64,000 nucleotides of DNA from Massilia polaris. GTDB lineage: Bacteria > Pseudomonadota > Gammaproteobacteria > Burkholderiales > Burkholderiaceae_D. Below are positions 33,994 through 42,754 of the stretch, in pieces. The notes beneath the pieces were generated by a model. It saw only the letters and a program-made list of their open reading frames with translations, ran no database searches and was not told the origin of the DNA. Positions within the stretch are counted from its first letter, which is position 1, and each line of letters opens with the position of its first letter. The position numbers were made by a program, and so were the translations under genes. Location: assembly GCF_012927275.1 (NCBI RefSeq), contig NZ_JABBGG010000001.1, positions 124,001 through 188,000 of the forward strand. The letters are read 5' to 3'.

Positions 33994-36166
33994 CCGCGCG
34001 ATGGAACGCTGCCTTGCCCTGTTGCGCGGGGCACGCGTGCTGGAAGGGGAGGCGCTGACCCGTTCGCTGGATGAACTGGAAGCGGCGATCCTCGTGCTCG
34101 CCGCCGGCAAGGCCACGCCGGCAGGCCCGTGCGCTGTCAGCGTCGAACCGTTCGACCCGGATGAACCGGCCATCGTGCTCGACATGGCCGGTTACCTGAC
34201 CGGCTGGAACACCGCCGCATCGACCCTGTTCGGCTACACCGCCGAGGAAGCGATCGGCCAGCACGTGCTGTTCCTGTATGCCGAGGGCGACGACGACGCC
34301 GATATCGCCGAACTGTTCCTCGAAGAAGGCAGCGACCTGATCGAAGTGCGCCGCCGTAAAAAGAACGGCGAGATCATCGGCGTGCGGCTGGCGCTGTCGC
34401 TGCTCAAGGACGACCACGGCGAGGCGAACGGCATGCTGGTGCACGTGTCGCCGATCGTCCAGGAGCTGGGCGACCAGGACAAGGTGCGCCTGCACGCGCG
34501 CATCATCGAAGACAGCGACCAGGGCGTCCTGATCACCGATTCGAGCGAACGTATCGTCTCGATCAACAGCGCCTTCACGCGCATCACCGGCTACGCGCCG
34601 GTGGAAGCGATCGGCAAGACGCCCGACCTGCTGCGCTCCGGCGTGCACGACGCCGAATTCCGCGCCAAGGTGCGCGCCGCGATGCGCGGCAGCGGGCCGT
34701 GGCGCGGCGAAATCGTCGGCAAGCGCAAGAACGGCGACCTGTTCCCGCAGTCGGTCACCATCAGCGCGGTGCGCGACGGCGAAGGGCGCATCACCCACAC
34801 CTTCTCGCTGTTCTCGGACATCAGCGTGCACAAGGCGGCCGAGGCGCGCGTGCAGCGCATGGCCAACTACGACAGCCTGACCGGCCTGCCGAACCGCAGC
34901 CTGCTGACGCACCTGCTCGGGCAGGCCCTGATGGACGCGCGCCGCACCAACCAGTACGGCGCCCTGATGGTCGTCGAGATCAACCGCATGGCGGCGATCA
35001 GCGACACGCTGGGCCACGACGTCGCCAGCGAACTGCTGTGCGAGCTGGGACGCCGTTTCCGTCACTTGCTGCGCGACGCCGACATCCTCGCGCGCATCGA
35101 CGGCAGCAAGTTCGCGGTCGCGCTGCCGCAGATCGACCGCCGCGAGAGCGCCGCCAGCGTCGTCAAGAAGATGCTGGCCGCGCTGGCGGTGCCGCTGGTG
35201 ATCGAGGGCCATAACCTGCAGGTCAGCGCGAACATCGGCGTGTCGGTCTACCCGGAGGACAGCTCCGACGCCGCCTCGCTGATCCGCTGCGCCGACGTCG
35301 CGATGGCCAAGGCACAGGAAAGCGGCGGCGGCAGCTTCCTGTTCTACCGCGAGCAGATGGACCTGCGCGCCAAGGAAGACCTGATGCTGGAAGCGGAACT
35401 GCGCACGGCCGTCAACGAAGGCCAGCTTGAATTGCACTACCAGCCGAAAGTGAGCCTGCGCAGCGGGCGTATCGTCGGCGCCGAGGCGCTGATCCGCTGG
35501 CGCCATCCGGAACGCGGGATGATTTCGCCGGGCGTGTTCATCGCGCTGGCGGAGGAAACCGGCATGATCCACGACATCGGCACGTGGGTGCTGGAAGAAG
35601 CCTGCCGCCAGATCGGCGCATGGCGCAACGCGGGCCTGGTGATGCCGCCGGTCGCGGTCAACCTGTCGGCGCGCCAGTTCGACCGCCGCCTGCCGGCGCG
35701 CATCCTCGCGGTGCTCGACCGCCACGGCGTGCTGCCCGAGCAGATCATGCTGGAGATTACCGAGAGCCTGCTGGTGGGCGGCGCCGACAACGTCGTCGCG
35801 ATCATGAACGAACTGGTGGCGATGGGCCTGGCGCTGGCGCTGGACGACTTCGGCACCGGCTACTCCAGCCTGGCCTACCTGAAGAAATTCCCGATCTCGA
35901 CCTTGAAGATCGACCGCGCCTTCGTGGTCGGCCTGCCGCACGAGGAAAGCGACTGCGCGATCGCGCGCGCGATCGTCACGATGGCCAAGCAGCTGCGCCA
36001 GGAGATCGTGGCGGAGGGCGTCGAAACCGAAGAACAGATGGCCTTCCTGCGCGACCTTGGCTGCGACCAGCTGCAGGGCTGGCTGTTCAGCCCCGCAGTG
36101 ACTGGCGCCGAGTTCGAGCGCATGCTGCGCGACGGCGACCGGCTCAGCGTGGCGCGCGCTGCCTAG
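33977..36166 (+). CDS. PAS-PAS-GGDEF(degenerate)-EAL c-di-GMP phosphodiesterase
   Basis: The 729-residue protein starts at a GTG with AGGAG seven bases upstream. Two PAS sensor domains lie at about residues 50-160 and 175-290 (PAS-C motif WRGEIVGKRKNGDLFPQ). The GGDEF domain (about 295-455) has the active-site loop degraded to IDGSKF, so it should not make c-di-GMP. The EAL domain (about 475-720) is complete: EALIRW near residue 502, VNLSARQF, EITESLL, LDDFGTGYSSL, LKIDRAFV and EGVETEEQ. The predicted function is therefore c-di-GMP breakdown, possibly GTP-modulated. It is coupled to the HDOD gene by overlap. Confidence 0.92.
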   Translation: MEPMADRAMERCLALLRGARVLEGEALTRSLDELEAAILVLAAGKATPAGPCAVSVEPFDPDEPAIVLDMAGYLTGWNTAASTLFGYTAEEAIGQHVLFLYAEGDDDADIAELFLEEGSDLIEVRRRKKNGEIIGVRLALSLLKDDHGEANGMLVHVSPIVQELGDQDKVRLHARIIEDSDQGVLITDSSERIVSINSAFTRITGYAPVEAIGKTPDLLRSGVHDAEFRAKVRAAMRGSGPWRGEIVGKRKNGDLFPQSVTISAVRDGEGRITHTFSLFSDISVHKAAEARVQRMANYDSLTGLPNRSLLTHLLGQALMDARRTNQYGALMVVEINRMAAISDTLGHDVASELLCELGRRFRHLLRDADILARIDGSKFAVALPQIDRRESAASVVKKMLAALAVPLVIEGHNLQVSANIGVSVYPEDSSDAASLIRCADVAMAKAQESGGGSFLFYREQMDLRAKEDLMLEAELRTAVNEGQLELHYQPKVSLRSGRIVGAEALIRWRHPERGMISPGVFIALAEETGMIHDIGTWVLEEACRQIGAWRNAGLVMPPVAVNLSARQFDRRLPARILAVLDRHGVLPEQIMLEITESLLVGGADNVVAIMNELVAMGLALALDDFGTGYSSLAYLKKFPISTLKIDRAFVVGLPHEESDCAIARAIVTMAKQLRQEIVAEGVETEEQMAFLRDLGCDQLQGWLFSPAVTGAEFERMLRDGDRLSVARAA

Positions 36167-36200
36167 CCCGGCGACGAACCCTGGCTGGGCCGCGCTCTCG

Positions 36201-36416
36201 TCAGCGGCGCCCGCGCAGCGGGTCGAGCAATCCCTTCAGGTCGTTGTGGTCCAGCTCGTACATCAGTTCGAGCAGCTCACCCAGTTCGCCCTTGGGAAAG
36301 CCTTCGCGCGAAAACCAGCCCAGGTAGTGGGCGGGCAGGTCGGCGATCACGCGCCCTTTGTACTTCCCAAAAGGCATTTCGCGCGTCAGCAGCAATGACA
36401 GGTGCTCGGGTTTCAT
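36201..36416 (-). CDS. DUF3820 family small protein
   Basis: The 71-residue protein contains the DUF3820 pattern MPFGKYKGRVIADLPAHYLGWF followed by GELGELLELMYELDHN. The domain is also seen next to exonuclease folds and is thought to be nucleic-acid related, but this stand-alone form has no proven function. A much longer frame to 36692 exists, but its upstream part is antisense to the M16 gene; the Met at 36416 gives the normal family start. No good ribosome site is visible. Confidence 0.75.
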   Translation of the reverse strand: MKPEHLSLLLTREMPFGKYKGRVIADLPAHYLGWFSREGFPKGELGELLELMYELDHNDLKGLLDPLRGRR

Positions 36417-36552
36417 TCGGATATATGTATATGTATGTCGAAAAAATATAGATGACCAAAAGCTATTCTTGGTAGGAACGCTACGGTAATATACCTCGCC
36501 GGGATGACCTTCGTGCCATCCGGTAGCCGGTAGTTCCTCGCCAAACGTCACC

Positions 36553-37971
36553 ATGAGGTTTTCTATGCGTTTTCGCCATATCCCCATCCTGCTGGCGGGC
36601 CTTTCGCTGTCGCTGTCGGCGGTCGCCGCCACAGCCGACCGCTGGAAGCTCCCGGTCAACGTCAAAAAACTCGATAACGGCCTGACCGTCATTGTCTCCG
36701 AAGATCACTCTTCGCCGACCGTCGGCGTCAGCGTGGTGTACCACGTCGGCATGCGCCTCGAGCCGAAGAACCGCACCGGCTTCGCGCACCTGTTCGAACA
36801 CCTGATGTTCCAGGGGACGCCGAACGCACTCAAGGGCGTCTTCGACAAGACCATCACTGGCGGCGGCGGCAACAACAACGGTTCGACCCGCGCCGACTTC
36901 ACCAATTACATCGAGACCGCGCCGGTATCGGCGCTCGACGCCATCCTGTGGCTCGAAGCGGACCGCATGAAGACCCTCGACTTCAACGAGAAGACGCTGA
37001 AGAACCAGCAGGACGTCGTCAAGGAAGAAATCCGCGTCAACGTGAAGAACCAGCCATACGGCGGCTTCATGTGGATCGACATCGGCCAGCACGCGTTCCA
37101 GAAGTGGGAGAACAACCACGACGGCTACGGCAGCTTCCAGGACCTCGAAGGCGCCAGCCTGGAGGACGTGCGCAACTTCCACCGCGATTACTACGGTCCG
37201 AACAACGCGGTGCTGTCGATCGCGGGCGACGTGACGCCGGCCCAGGGCTTCGCGCTGGCCAAGAAGTATTTCGGCGATATCGCCAAGCGTCCGACCCCGA
37301 AGCCAGGCGACTTCACCGAGCCGCTGAACACCGCCGAAAAGCGCGTCGAGCAAAGCGACACGCTGGCGCAGGTGCCGGCGATCGCCACCGCATGGAAGAT
37401 GCCTGACCGCGGTAGCAAGGACCAGGCGCCGATGGCCGTGCTGGGTGAACTGCTGGCCGGCAGCGACGCGTCGCTGTTCTACCAGGGTATCGTCAAGGGC
37501 CGCGAGCTGGCGCTGAACGTCGACGCGCTGTACGGCCTGACCAGCCCATGGGAATACGACGGCCCGACGCTGTACACCGTGTTCTTCGTGTACAAGCCAA
37601 CCACCAACGCGGACGCCATGCTGACTGCGATGGACGAGGAAATCGCCAAGGTCGTCAAGAACGGCGTCGATGCCGCGACCCTCAAGCGCGTCAAGACGCG
37701 CATGCTGGCCGACTGGAACGACTCGCTCGAAAGCTTCATCAACCGTGCCGACAAGCTGGCCAAGCTGCAGACGCTGTGGGGCGACGCCAACGTGGTCAAC
37801 AAGATCCCGTCGTGGATCGAAGGCGTCACCTCGGCCGACCTGCAGCGCGTCGCCAAAAACTACCTGACCCGCGAAAACCGCACCACCATCGACCGCAAGC
37901 CGGTTGCCGCCGCCAAGCCAGCTGCACCGGCGCCAGCCGCAGCACCAGCGCCTGCCGGCGCCAAATCATAA
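36553..37971 (+). CDS. M16 zinc metallopeptidase, catalytic subunit
   Basis: The 472-residue protein has a signal peptide (IPILLAGLSLSLSAVA) and the inverted zinc motif HLFEH (His79, Glu82, His83) with the distal ligand Glu159 in VVKEEIRVN, 76 residues later. The peptidase_M16 and M16_C domains follow, and the chain ends in an Ala/Pro-rich tail. It should degrade peptides in the periplasm. The start is uncertain between 36553 and 36565 (ATGAGGTTTTCTATG). The next gene is its non-catalytic partner, 12 bases downstream. Confidence 0.92.
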   Translation: MRFSMRFRHIPILLAGLSLSLSAVAATADRWKLPVNVKKLDNGLTVIVSEDHSSPTVGVSVVYHVGMRLEPKNRTGFAHLFEHLMFQGTPNALKGVFDKTITGGGGNNNGSTRADFTNYIETAPVSALDAILWLEADRMKTLDFNEKTLKNQQDVVKEEIRVNVKNQPYGGFMWIDIGQHAFQKWENNHDGYGSFQDLEGASLEDVRNFHRDYYGPNNAVLSIAGDVTPAQGFALAKKYFGDIAKRPTPKPGDFTEPLNTAEKRVEQSDTLAQVPAIATAWKMPDRGSKDQAPMAVLGELLAGSDASLFYQGIVKGRELALNVDALYGLTSPWEYDGPTLYTVFFVYKPTTNADAMLTAMDEEIAKVVKNGVDAATLKRVKTRMLADWNDSLESFINRADKLAKLQTLWGDANVVNKIPSWIEGVTSADLQRVAKNYLTRENRTTIDRKPVAAAKPAAPAPAAAPAPAGAKS

Positions 37972-37983
37972 AGGAGAGCATCA

Positions 37984-39399
37984 ATGAAAAAACTGATGCT
38001 GGCATTGACCATTTCCCTGATGTTCGCGCCTTCGGCTTTCGCGGCCGGCGCCGACACCACGGCTGCCAATACCTTGCCGCCTTTCGGCAAGGAGAAAACC
38101 ATACCGGCGCCGCAGATCGCCAAGAAGGTGCTGTCGAACGGACTTGAAGTCTGGGTCGTGCCGCGCAAGGGACTGCCGCGCGTCGACTACGTGCTGGCCG
38201 TGCGCGACTCGGGCCTGGCCGCCGACGACAAGAACCATCCAGGCTTCGCCAAGCTGCTCGCGGGCCTGCTCAACGAAGGCACCACCAAACGCGACTCGCG
38301 CGCGATCGCCGAACTGGCGCAGGGCTACGGCGGCTCGGTCGCCGCCAGCCCGGGCAACGACGGCATCACCGTGCTCGCCAATGCGGTGACGTCGAACGCC
38401 GGTCCAATGATGAACCTGCTGGCCGAAGTGGCGCGCATGCCATCGTTCCCGACCAAGGAAGTCGAGCTGGCCAAGGCCAACGCGCTGCAGGCGCTGCGCG
38501 TCTCCGAGACCACGCCGCGCTTCCGCGCCGAGCGTGCGATCAGCAAGGCGATCTATGGCGACCACCCGTACGGGAACACCACCGAAACCGCCGAGGCCAT
38601 CACCAGCACCACCGAAGAACTGCTGCGCGCCGAACACGCAAAACGCTTCCGTCCGGAGCGCAGCCTGCTGGTGATCACCGGGCGCATTTCGCAGGCTGAC
38701 GCGATGAAGTTCGCGCAGGCGGCGTTCGGCGACTGGAAGGGGCAGGGCGAGGCCGGTCCGGCAATCGCGCCATTCACCGCAGCGGCCAAGCCGGTGCGCC
38801 TCGTGCTGCAGCGCGACGGCAGCGTGCAGTCGACCCTGCGCCTCGGCGCACCTGGCATTCCGGCCAGCTCGGCCGACTACGTGCCGCTGCGCCTTGCCAG
38901 CACCATCCTGGGCGGCGGCTTCTCGAGCCGTGTGAATACCAACCTGCGTGAAGAGAAGGGCTACACCTATGGCGCCTCGGCCGGCGCGCGCACCATGCGC
39001 AACGGCGGCGGCATCGTCGGCGGCGCCGACGTGCGCAATGAAGTGACCGGCGCGTCGCTGACCGAGTACTTCAGCGAGTACCGCCGGCTTGGCGGCGACC
39101 TGGTTCCAGCCGACGAAATGAGCATGAACAAGCGTTACGTCGCAGGCACCTACTTGATCACCAACCAGCTGCAGCGAGCGGTTGCATCGACGCTGGCCAA
39201 CAACTGGCTGGTCGGCCTGCCGTCCGAGTTCCTCGGCGAGTTTGTGCCGGCGATCCAGAAGGTCACGCCTGAGCAGGTGCGCGACATGGGCAAGAAATAC
39301 TTTGCCCCTGAGACGCAGTCGATTGTGGTGGTAGGCGACGATGCAGCCGTCGCTCCGCAGCTCAAGCAGTTCGGCGACTTTACCGTCACGGCCAAGTAA
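37984..39399 (+). CDS. M16 family protein, non-catalytic partner
   Basis: This 471-residue protein has a signal peptide (LMLALTISLMFAPSAFAA) and the same two-domain M16 fold, but the HxxEH zinc motif is replaced (GFAKLLAGLLNEGT). The C-terminal domain keeps the substrate-binding Arg/Tyr region (LREEKGYTYGASAG). In known bacterial pairs such a subunit forms a heterodimer with the zinc-bearing one and supplies the R/Y pair. It is preceded by AAAGGAGAGCATCA and ends just before a strong terminator. Confidence 0.92.
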   Translation: MKKLMLALTISLMFAPSAFAAGADTTAANTLPPFGKEKTIPAPQIAKKVLSNGLEVWVVPRKGLPRVDYVLAVRDSGLAADDKNHPGFAKLLAGLLNEGTTKRDSRAIAELAQGYGGSVAASPGNDGITVLANAVTSNAGPMMNLLAEVARMPSFPTKEVELAKANALQALRVSETTPRFRAERAISKAIYGDHPYGNTTETAEAITSTTEELLRAEHAKRFRPERSLLVITGRISQADAMKFAQAAFGDWKGQGEAGPAIAPFTAAAKPVRLVLQRDGSVQSTLRLGAPGIPASSADYVPLRLASTILGGGFSSRVNTNLREEKGYTYGASAGARTMRNGGGIVGGADVRNEVTGASLTEYFSEYRRLGGDLVPADEMSMNKRYVAGTYLITNQLQRAVASTLANNWLVGLPSEFLGEFVPAIQKVTPEQVRDMGKKYFAPETQSIVVVGDDAAVAPQLKQFGDFTVTAK

Positions 39400-39412
39400 G
39401 CGACTTAGCCCG

Positions 39413-39454
39413 CAAACAAACGGCCAGGGTAGCGATACCCTGGCCGTTTGTTTT
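39413..39454 (+). terminator. Strong intrinsic terminator after the M16 pair
   Basis: An almost perfect 19-bp stem (CAAACAAACGGCCAGGGTA at 39413-39431 with TACCCTGGCCGTTTGTTTT at 39436-39454, loop GCGA) ends in TTTGTTTT. It should efficiently end the M16 transcript. Confidence 0.92.
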
Positions 39455-39489
39455 GGTGCATGATGGAGGCTATTTTGCAGGAGGCAGTC

Positions 39490-39915
39490 ATGCAGGCAGG
39501 TTTTAAGCTCGAGCGTTTCGAACGCGCGCAGGCCCCGGTCTACGAGGCCGCGCTCGGTGAACTGCGCGCGGGGCGCAAGCGCAGCCACTGGATGTGGTTC
39601 ATCTTTCCGCAGGTTGCAGGGCTTGGACACAGCGAGATGGCGCAGCATTACGCGATCGCGTCCCTCGACGAGGCGGCGGCTTATCTCGCGCATCCGGTGC
39701 TTGGACCGCGCTTGCGTGAATGCTGCCAGGTGATGGCGGCGAGCGATGCGGGCTCCGCTTCAGATATCTTCGGCTACCCCGACGACGTCAAGTTCCACTC
39801 GTCGCTGACGCTGTTTGCGCAGGCGGCGCCCGGTGAGGCGGTGTTCCGCGAATGCCTCGACCAATACTTTGATGGCCAACCCGACGCGAACACCTTGTCG
39901 CGCCTGAAAGCATGA
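39490..39915 (+). CDS. DUF1810 family protein
   Basis: The 141-residue protein matches the DUF1810 family by ELRAGRKRSHWMWFIFPQ, LGHSEMAQHYAIASLDEA and DIFGYPDDVKFHSSLTLF. No biochemical function is established. A longer frame begins at 39448 inside the terminator; the ATG at 39490 has AGGAGG at 39479-39484, five bases upstream, so it is the start. The stop overlaps the next gene in an ATGA. Confidence 0.9.
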   Translation: MQAGFKLERFERAQAPVYEAALGELRAGRKRSHWMWFIFPQVAGLGHSEMAQHYAIASLDEAAAYLAHPVLGPRLRECCQVMAASDAGSASDIFGYPDDVKFHSSLTLFAQAAPGEAVFRECLDQYFDGQPDANTLSRLKA

Positions 39916-41342
39916 TGCGCATGCGCTGGCTGCTTATCGCCGTCCTGCTGCCGTTGTTCGCGTCCTGCGCGACCGGCGTGGGCGATGGCACGCGCAGGGT
40001 CGAACGGTTTGAGATCAAGACCCGCGCCCCGGCGTTCGGCGGCACGGTCTTCGACGGGGCAGGTGAGTACGAGGCGGTTTCCGGTATCGCGCACGTGCGC
40101 CTGCATGGTGATTATGCCTACCCGGTCGAAGTCGATATTTTGCGTCCACGCGATCCGGCCAGGTCGTCGCGCGTGCTGCTGGTGGAAGTCGACGCGACTT
40201 GGGGCAGGCAGCTCGGCCGCATGGTCAACGATGGCGGGCCGGGCATGCTGCGCGCCGACGATGCCGGCAACGGCTTCACGATGCGGCGCGGGCACACCGT
40301 GGCGTGGATCGGTTCGAAGCTGAACCACGTCGATGCGCGCCTGCTGCACGACGTCGCCTTGTTCCTGAAGGCCGATCTCCGCGCCACCACGACGATAGCG
40401 GTCGGCGCGGGCGGCGCTGGCCAGCTGCTGCGCAGGTTTATCGAGGAGGGGCTGAACGCCGCACCGGGCGGCGGCAAGGTCTTCGACGGGGCGATGCCGC
40501 TGGTGGCCGGGGCGCGCGGGCATTTTCCGTTTACGTATGCCGTCACGACCGATCCGGTGAGCGGCAATACGGGCGGCATTTTCGCCCGGTGCCAGCGCAA
40601 TGGGACCTGCCCGAAGCTGATGCATGTCGATAGCAGTGCCGAGTTCTGGACGGCGAAGGCCTCGCTGATTGTTGCGGACGGCGCCGGTAACGACATCCCG
40701 CTGCCGCACGGGGCGCGCGCCTACCTGATGTCATCGACCCAGCACCTGTTCGCCGACCGGACGGTTCCTGGCGAATGCCGCCAGCCCAGCAACACCGCGA
40801 GGCAGGCGCCGCTGGTGCGCGCGCTTCTCGATCAGATGGTGGCGTGGATTCACACGGGGAAAGAGCCGCCGCCAAGCCGTTTTCCGCGCCGCGCGGACTC
40901 GATGCTGACGGCGCCGGATCGGGACGCGGCCGGCTTCCCCGACCTGCGCGCCGCCGGTATCGGTTTTCCCGCCGGCGTCAACGGGATGCCGGGCTACCAG
41001 CTGTTCGTGCCGATGACCGACGTGGACGGCCATGACATCGCCGGCGTTCGCCTGCCCGATATCGAGGTTCCGCTGGCGACGCACACTGGCTGGAACCTGC
41101 GCCGCTCGAACAGGGCCGGCGATGCGGAACTGTGCGGCGGCACCGGCATGACTCTGCCGTTTGCACCGCAGCCACGGGCGGGCGACCCGCGCCGCGCGAT
41201 ATCGCAGCGCTATCCGAGCCGGATCGAATACGCCAAGGCGGTGGCCGCGTCCGCACGCAGCCTGCGCGACCAGGGCCTGCTGCTGCAGGAAGACGTCGCC
41301 CGCTACATCGAGCGCGCCCGGCGCGAGACGCGCGTGCCGTGA
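39912..41342 (+). CDS. Alpha/beta-hydrolase-domain lipoprotein
   Basis: The 476-residue protein has a lipoprotein-type signal (LLIAVLLPLFASC, lipobox at LFASC). The body resembles the alpha/beta-hydrolase-domain family PF20091, with RVERFEIKTRAPAFGG near the start, GAGGAGQLLRRFI in the nucleophile-elbow region and HLFADRT later. The elbow reads GAGGAG rather than GxSxG, so the serine nucleophile may be missing. The C-terminus has AKAVAASARSLRDQGLLLQEDV, typical of the family end. It is coupled to the DUF1810 gene by a four-base overlap. Confidence 0.7.
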   Translation: MMRMRWLLIAVLLPLFASCATGVGDGTRRVERFEIKTRAPAFGGTVFDGAGEYEAVSGIAHVRLHGDYAYPVEVDILRPRDPARSSRVLLVEVDATWGRQLGRMVNDGGPGMLRADDAGNGFTMRRGHTVAWIGSKLNHVDARLLHDVALFLKADLRATTTIAVGAGGAGQLLRRFIEEGLNAAPGGGKVFDGAMPLVAGARGHFPFTYAVTTDPVSGNTGGIFARCQRNGTCPKLMHVDSSAEFWTAKASLIVADGAGNDIPLPHGARAYLMSSTQHLFADRTVPGECRQPSNTARQAPLVRALLDQMVAWIHTGKEPPPSRFPRRADSMLTAPDRDAAGFPDLRAAGIGFPAGVNGMPGYQLFVPMTDVDGHDIAGVRLPDIEVPLATHTGWNLRRSNRAGDAELCGGTGMTLPFAPQPRAGDPRRAISQRYPSRIEYAKAVAASARSLRDQGLLLQEDVARYIERARRETRVP

Positions 41343-41368
41343 TGAACTCCGGTTCCTGCGTTGTTGCG

Positions 41369-41374
41369 TATAAT
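41369..41374 (+). promoter_or_regulatory. Consensus -10 element ahead of the NYN-LOTUS gene
   Basis: TATAAT occurs at 41369-41374, 40 bases before the ATG at 41414. No good -35 box lies 16-18 bases upstream, so an activator or an extended -10 contact may be needed. The leader is AT-rich (AACAATATAT) compared with its surroundings. Confidence 0.4.
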
Positions 41375-41413
41375 CGCGCAGGCATTGCCCGATAAACATA
41401 GAGAACAATATAT

Positions 41414-42742
41414 ATGGCTTCATCCTCAGACAACATCAGCATGGCTGTGTTCTGCGACTTCGAAAACGTCGCACTCGGCGTGCGTGACGCCAACTACGAA
41501 AAATTCGACATCAAGCCGGTGCTCGAACGCCTGCTGCTCAAGGGCAGCATCGTCGTCAAGAAGGCATACTGCGACTGGGACCGCTACAAGGGCTTCAAGA
41601 GCGCCATGCACGAAGCGAACTTCGAGATGATCGAAATCCCGCATGTGCGCCAGTCCGGCAAGAACTCGGCGGATATCCGCCTGGTGGTCGACGCGCTCGA
41701 CCTCTGCTACACCAAATCCCACGTCGACACCTTCGTCATCATCAGCGGTGACTCCGACTTTTCGCCGCTGGTGTCCAAGCTGCGCGAGAACGCCAAGAAG
41801 GTGATTGGCGTCGGCGTCAAGCAGTCGACCTCGGACCTGCTGGTCGCGAACTGCGACGAATTCATTTTCTACGACGACCTGGTGCGCGAAGTGCGCCGCG
41901 CCGCCGCCAAGCGCGACGAGCGCAAGACCCAGCCGGTGGCCCGCGGCAAGTCGCCTGACGAAGGCAACCGCCGCAAGGAAGAAAGCGAAGCCCGCAAGGC
42001 GCAGGCGATCGAGCTGGTGGTCGAGATGTTCGACGCGCTGGTCTCCGAACGCGGCGACAGCGGCAAGATCTGGGCATCGCTGCTGAAAGATACCCTGAAG
42101 CGCCGCCGTCCGGACTTCAACGAAACCTTCTACGGCTTCCGCACTTTCGGCAACCTGCTGGAAGAAGCGCAGAACCGCGGCATGCTGGAATTCGGCCGTG
42201 ACGAGAAATCGGGCGCGTACGTGTACCGCAGCAGCGCCGCGACTGCCGCAGCGACGGCTGCCGAGAACGCATCGGTCGCCCAGGAAGCGGTCGAGCTGAT
42301 CGAAGAAGCGATGCCGGCCAAGGAATCGCGCCGCCGCGGCGGCCGTGGCCGCAAACCTGCGCCAGTGGTGGAAACGCCGGCTGAAGCGTTTGAAGCTCCT
42401 GAAGAGCTGGTCGAAGCCGTCGCGGAAGCGTCGGCTGAGGCAGCCGAACCGGTAGCGGTGGAGTCCGAGCCTGAAGCGGCTCCGGCTCCGGCGAAGCGAC
42501 CGCGCCAGCCAGCGCGCACCCGCAAGGCCGCGGCGAAGAAGGCAGAGGCAGCAGTGGCCGCGCCGGAAGCGCCGGTTGTGGTTGTGGCGGCAGCCGATGT
42601 GGCGGCAGCCGATGCTGCGGCAGCCGATGCTGCGGCAGCCGATGCTGCGCCTGAGGAAACCAAGCCAGCGAAACCTGCGCGCAAGACTGCTCCCCGCAGC
42701 CGCCGTCCGGCAAAGCCGAAGGCAGCGCCGGAAAACGGCTGA
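41414..42742 (+). CDS. NYN-domain predicted ribonuclease with OST-HTH/LOTUS domain
   Basis: The 442-residue protein begins with a NYN (PIN-like) nuclease domain, residues 8-160. It has the acidic metal-binding residues Asp15 (VFCDFENV), Asp87 (SADIRLVVDAL) and Asp113/Asp115 (ISGDSDFSP). An OST-HTH/LOTUS RNA-binding domain follows (about 197-272; AIELVVEMFDAL, WASLLKDTLKRRRPDF, FRTFGNLLEEA). The last 165 residues are Ala/Pro/Glu/Lys-rich and end in a basic segment, with a 15-bp tandem DNA repeat near the end. The combination suggests RNA cleavage guided by LOTUS binding. The start is supported by AGAGAACA and the nearby -10. Confidence 0.88.
   Translation: MASSSDNISMAVFCDFENVALGVRDANYEKFDIKPVLERLLLKGSIVVKKAYCDWDRYKGFKSAMHEANFEMIEIPHVRQSGKNSADIRLVVDALDLCYTKSHVDTFVIISGDSDFSPLVSKLRENAKKVIGVGVKQSTSDLLVANCDEFIFYDDLVREVRRAAAKRDERKTQPVARGKSPDEGNRRKEESEARKAQAIELVVEMFDALVSERGDSGKIWASLLKDTLKRRRPDFNETFYGFRTFGNLLEEAQNRGMLEFGRDEKSGAYVYRSSAATAAATAAENASVAQEAVELIEEAMPAKESRRRGGRGRKPAPVVETPAEAFEAPEELVEAVAEASAEAAEPVAVESEPEAAPAPAKRPRQPARTRKAAAKKAEAAVAAPEAPVVVVAAADVAAADAAAADAAAADAAPEETKPAKPARKTAPRSRRPAKPKAAPENG
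42585..42644 (+). repeat. Four tandem 15-bp repeats inside the NYN-LOTUS gene
   Basis: The unit TGGCGGCAGCCGATG / CTGCGGCAGCCGATG occurs four times in a row at 42585-42599, 42600-42614, 42615-42629 and 42630-42644, encoding the five-residue period AADAA/VAAAD. Being a multiple of three, copy changes would keep the frame. Confidence 0.9.
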
Positions 42743-42754
42743 TCTGGAATTAAG

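Noticed and set aside
33917..35941. Antisense frame of 674 codons opposite the PAS-GGDEF-EAL gene
   Set aside because: The forward strand encodes clear PAS and EAL motifs, and the reverse product is low-complexity Arg/His/Gln-rich sequence.
42585..42644. Possible CRISPR-like repeat array
   Set aside because: The units are 15 bp, directly adjacent with no spacers, and encode a periodic low-complexity protein tail.
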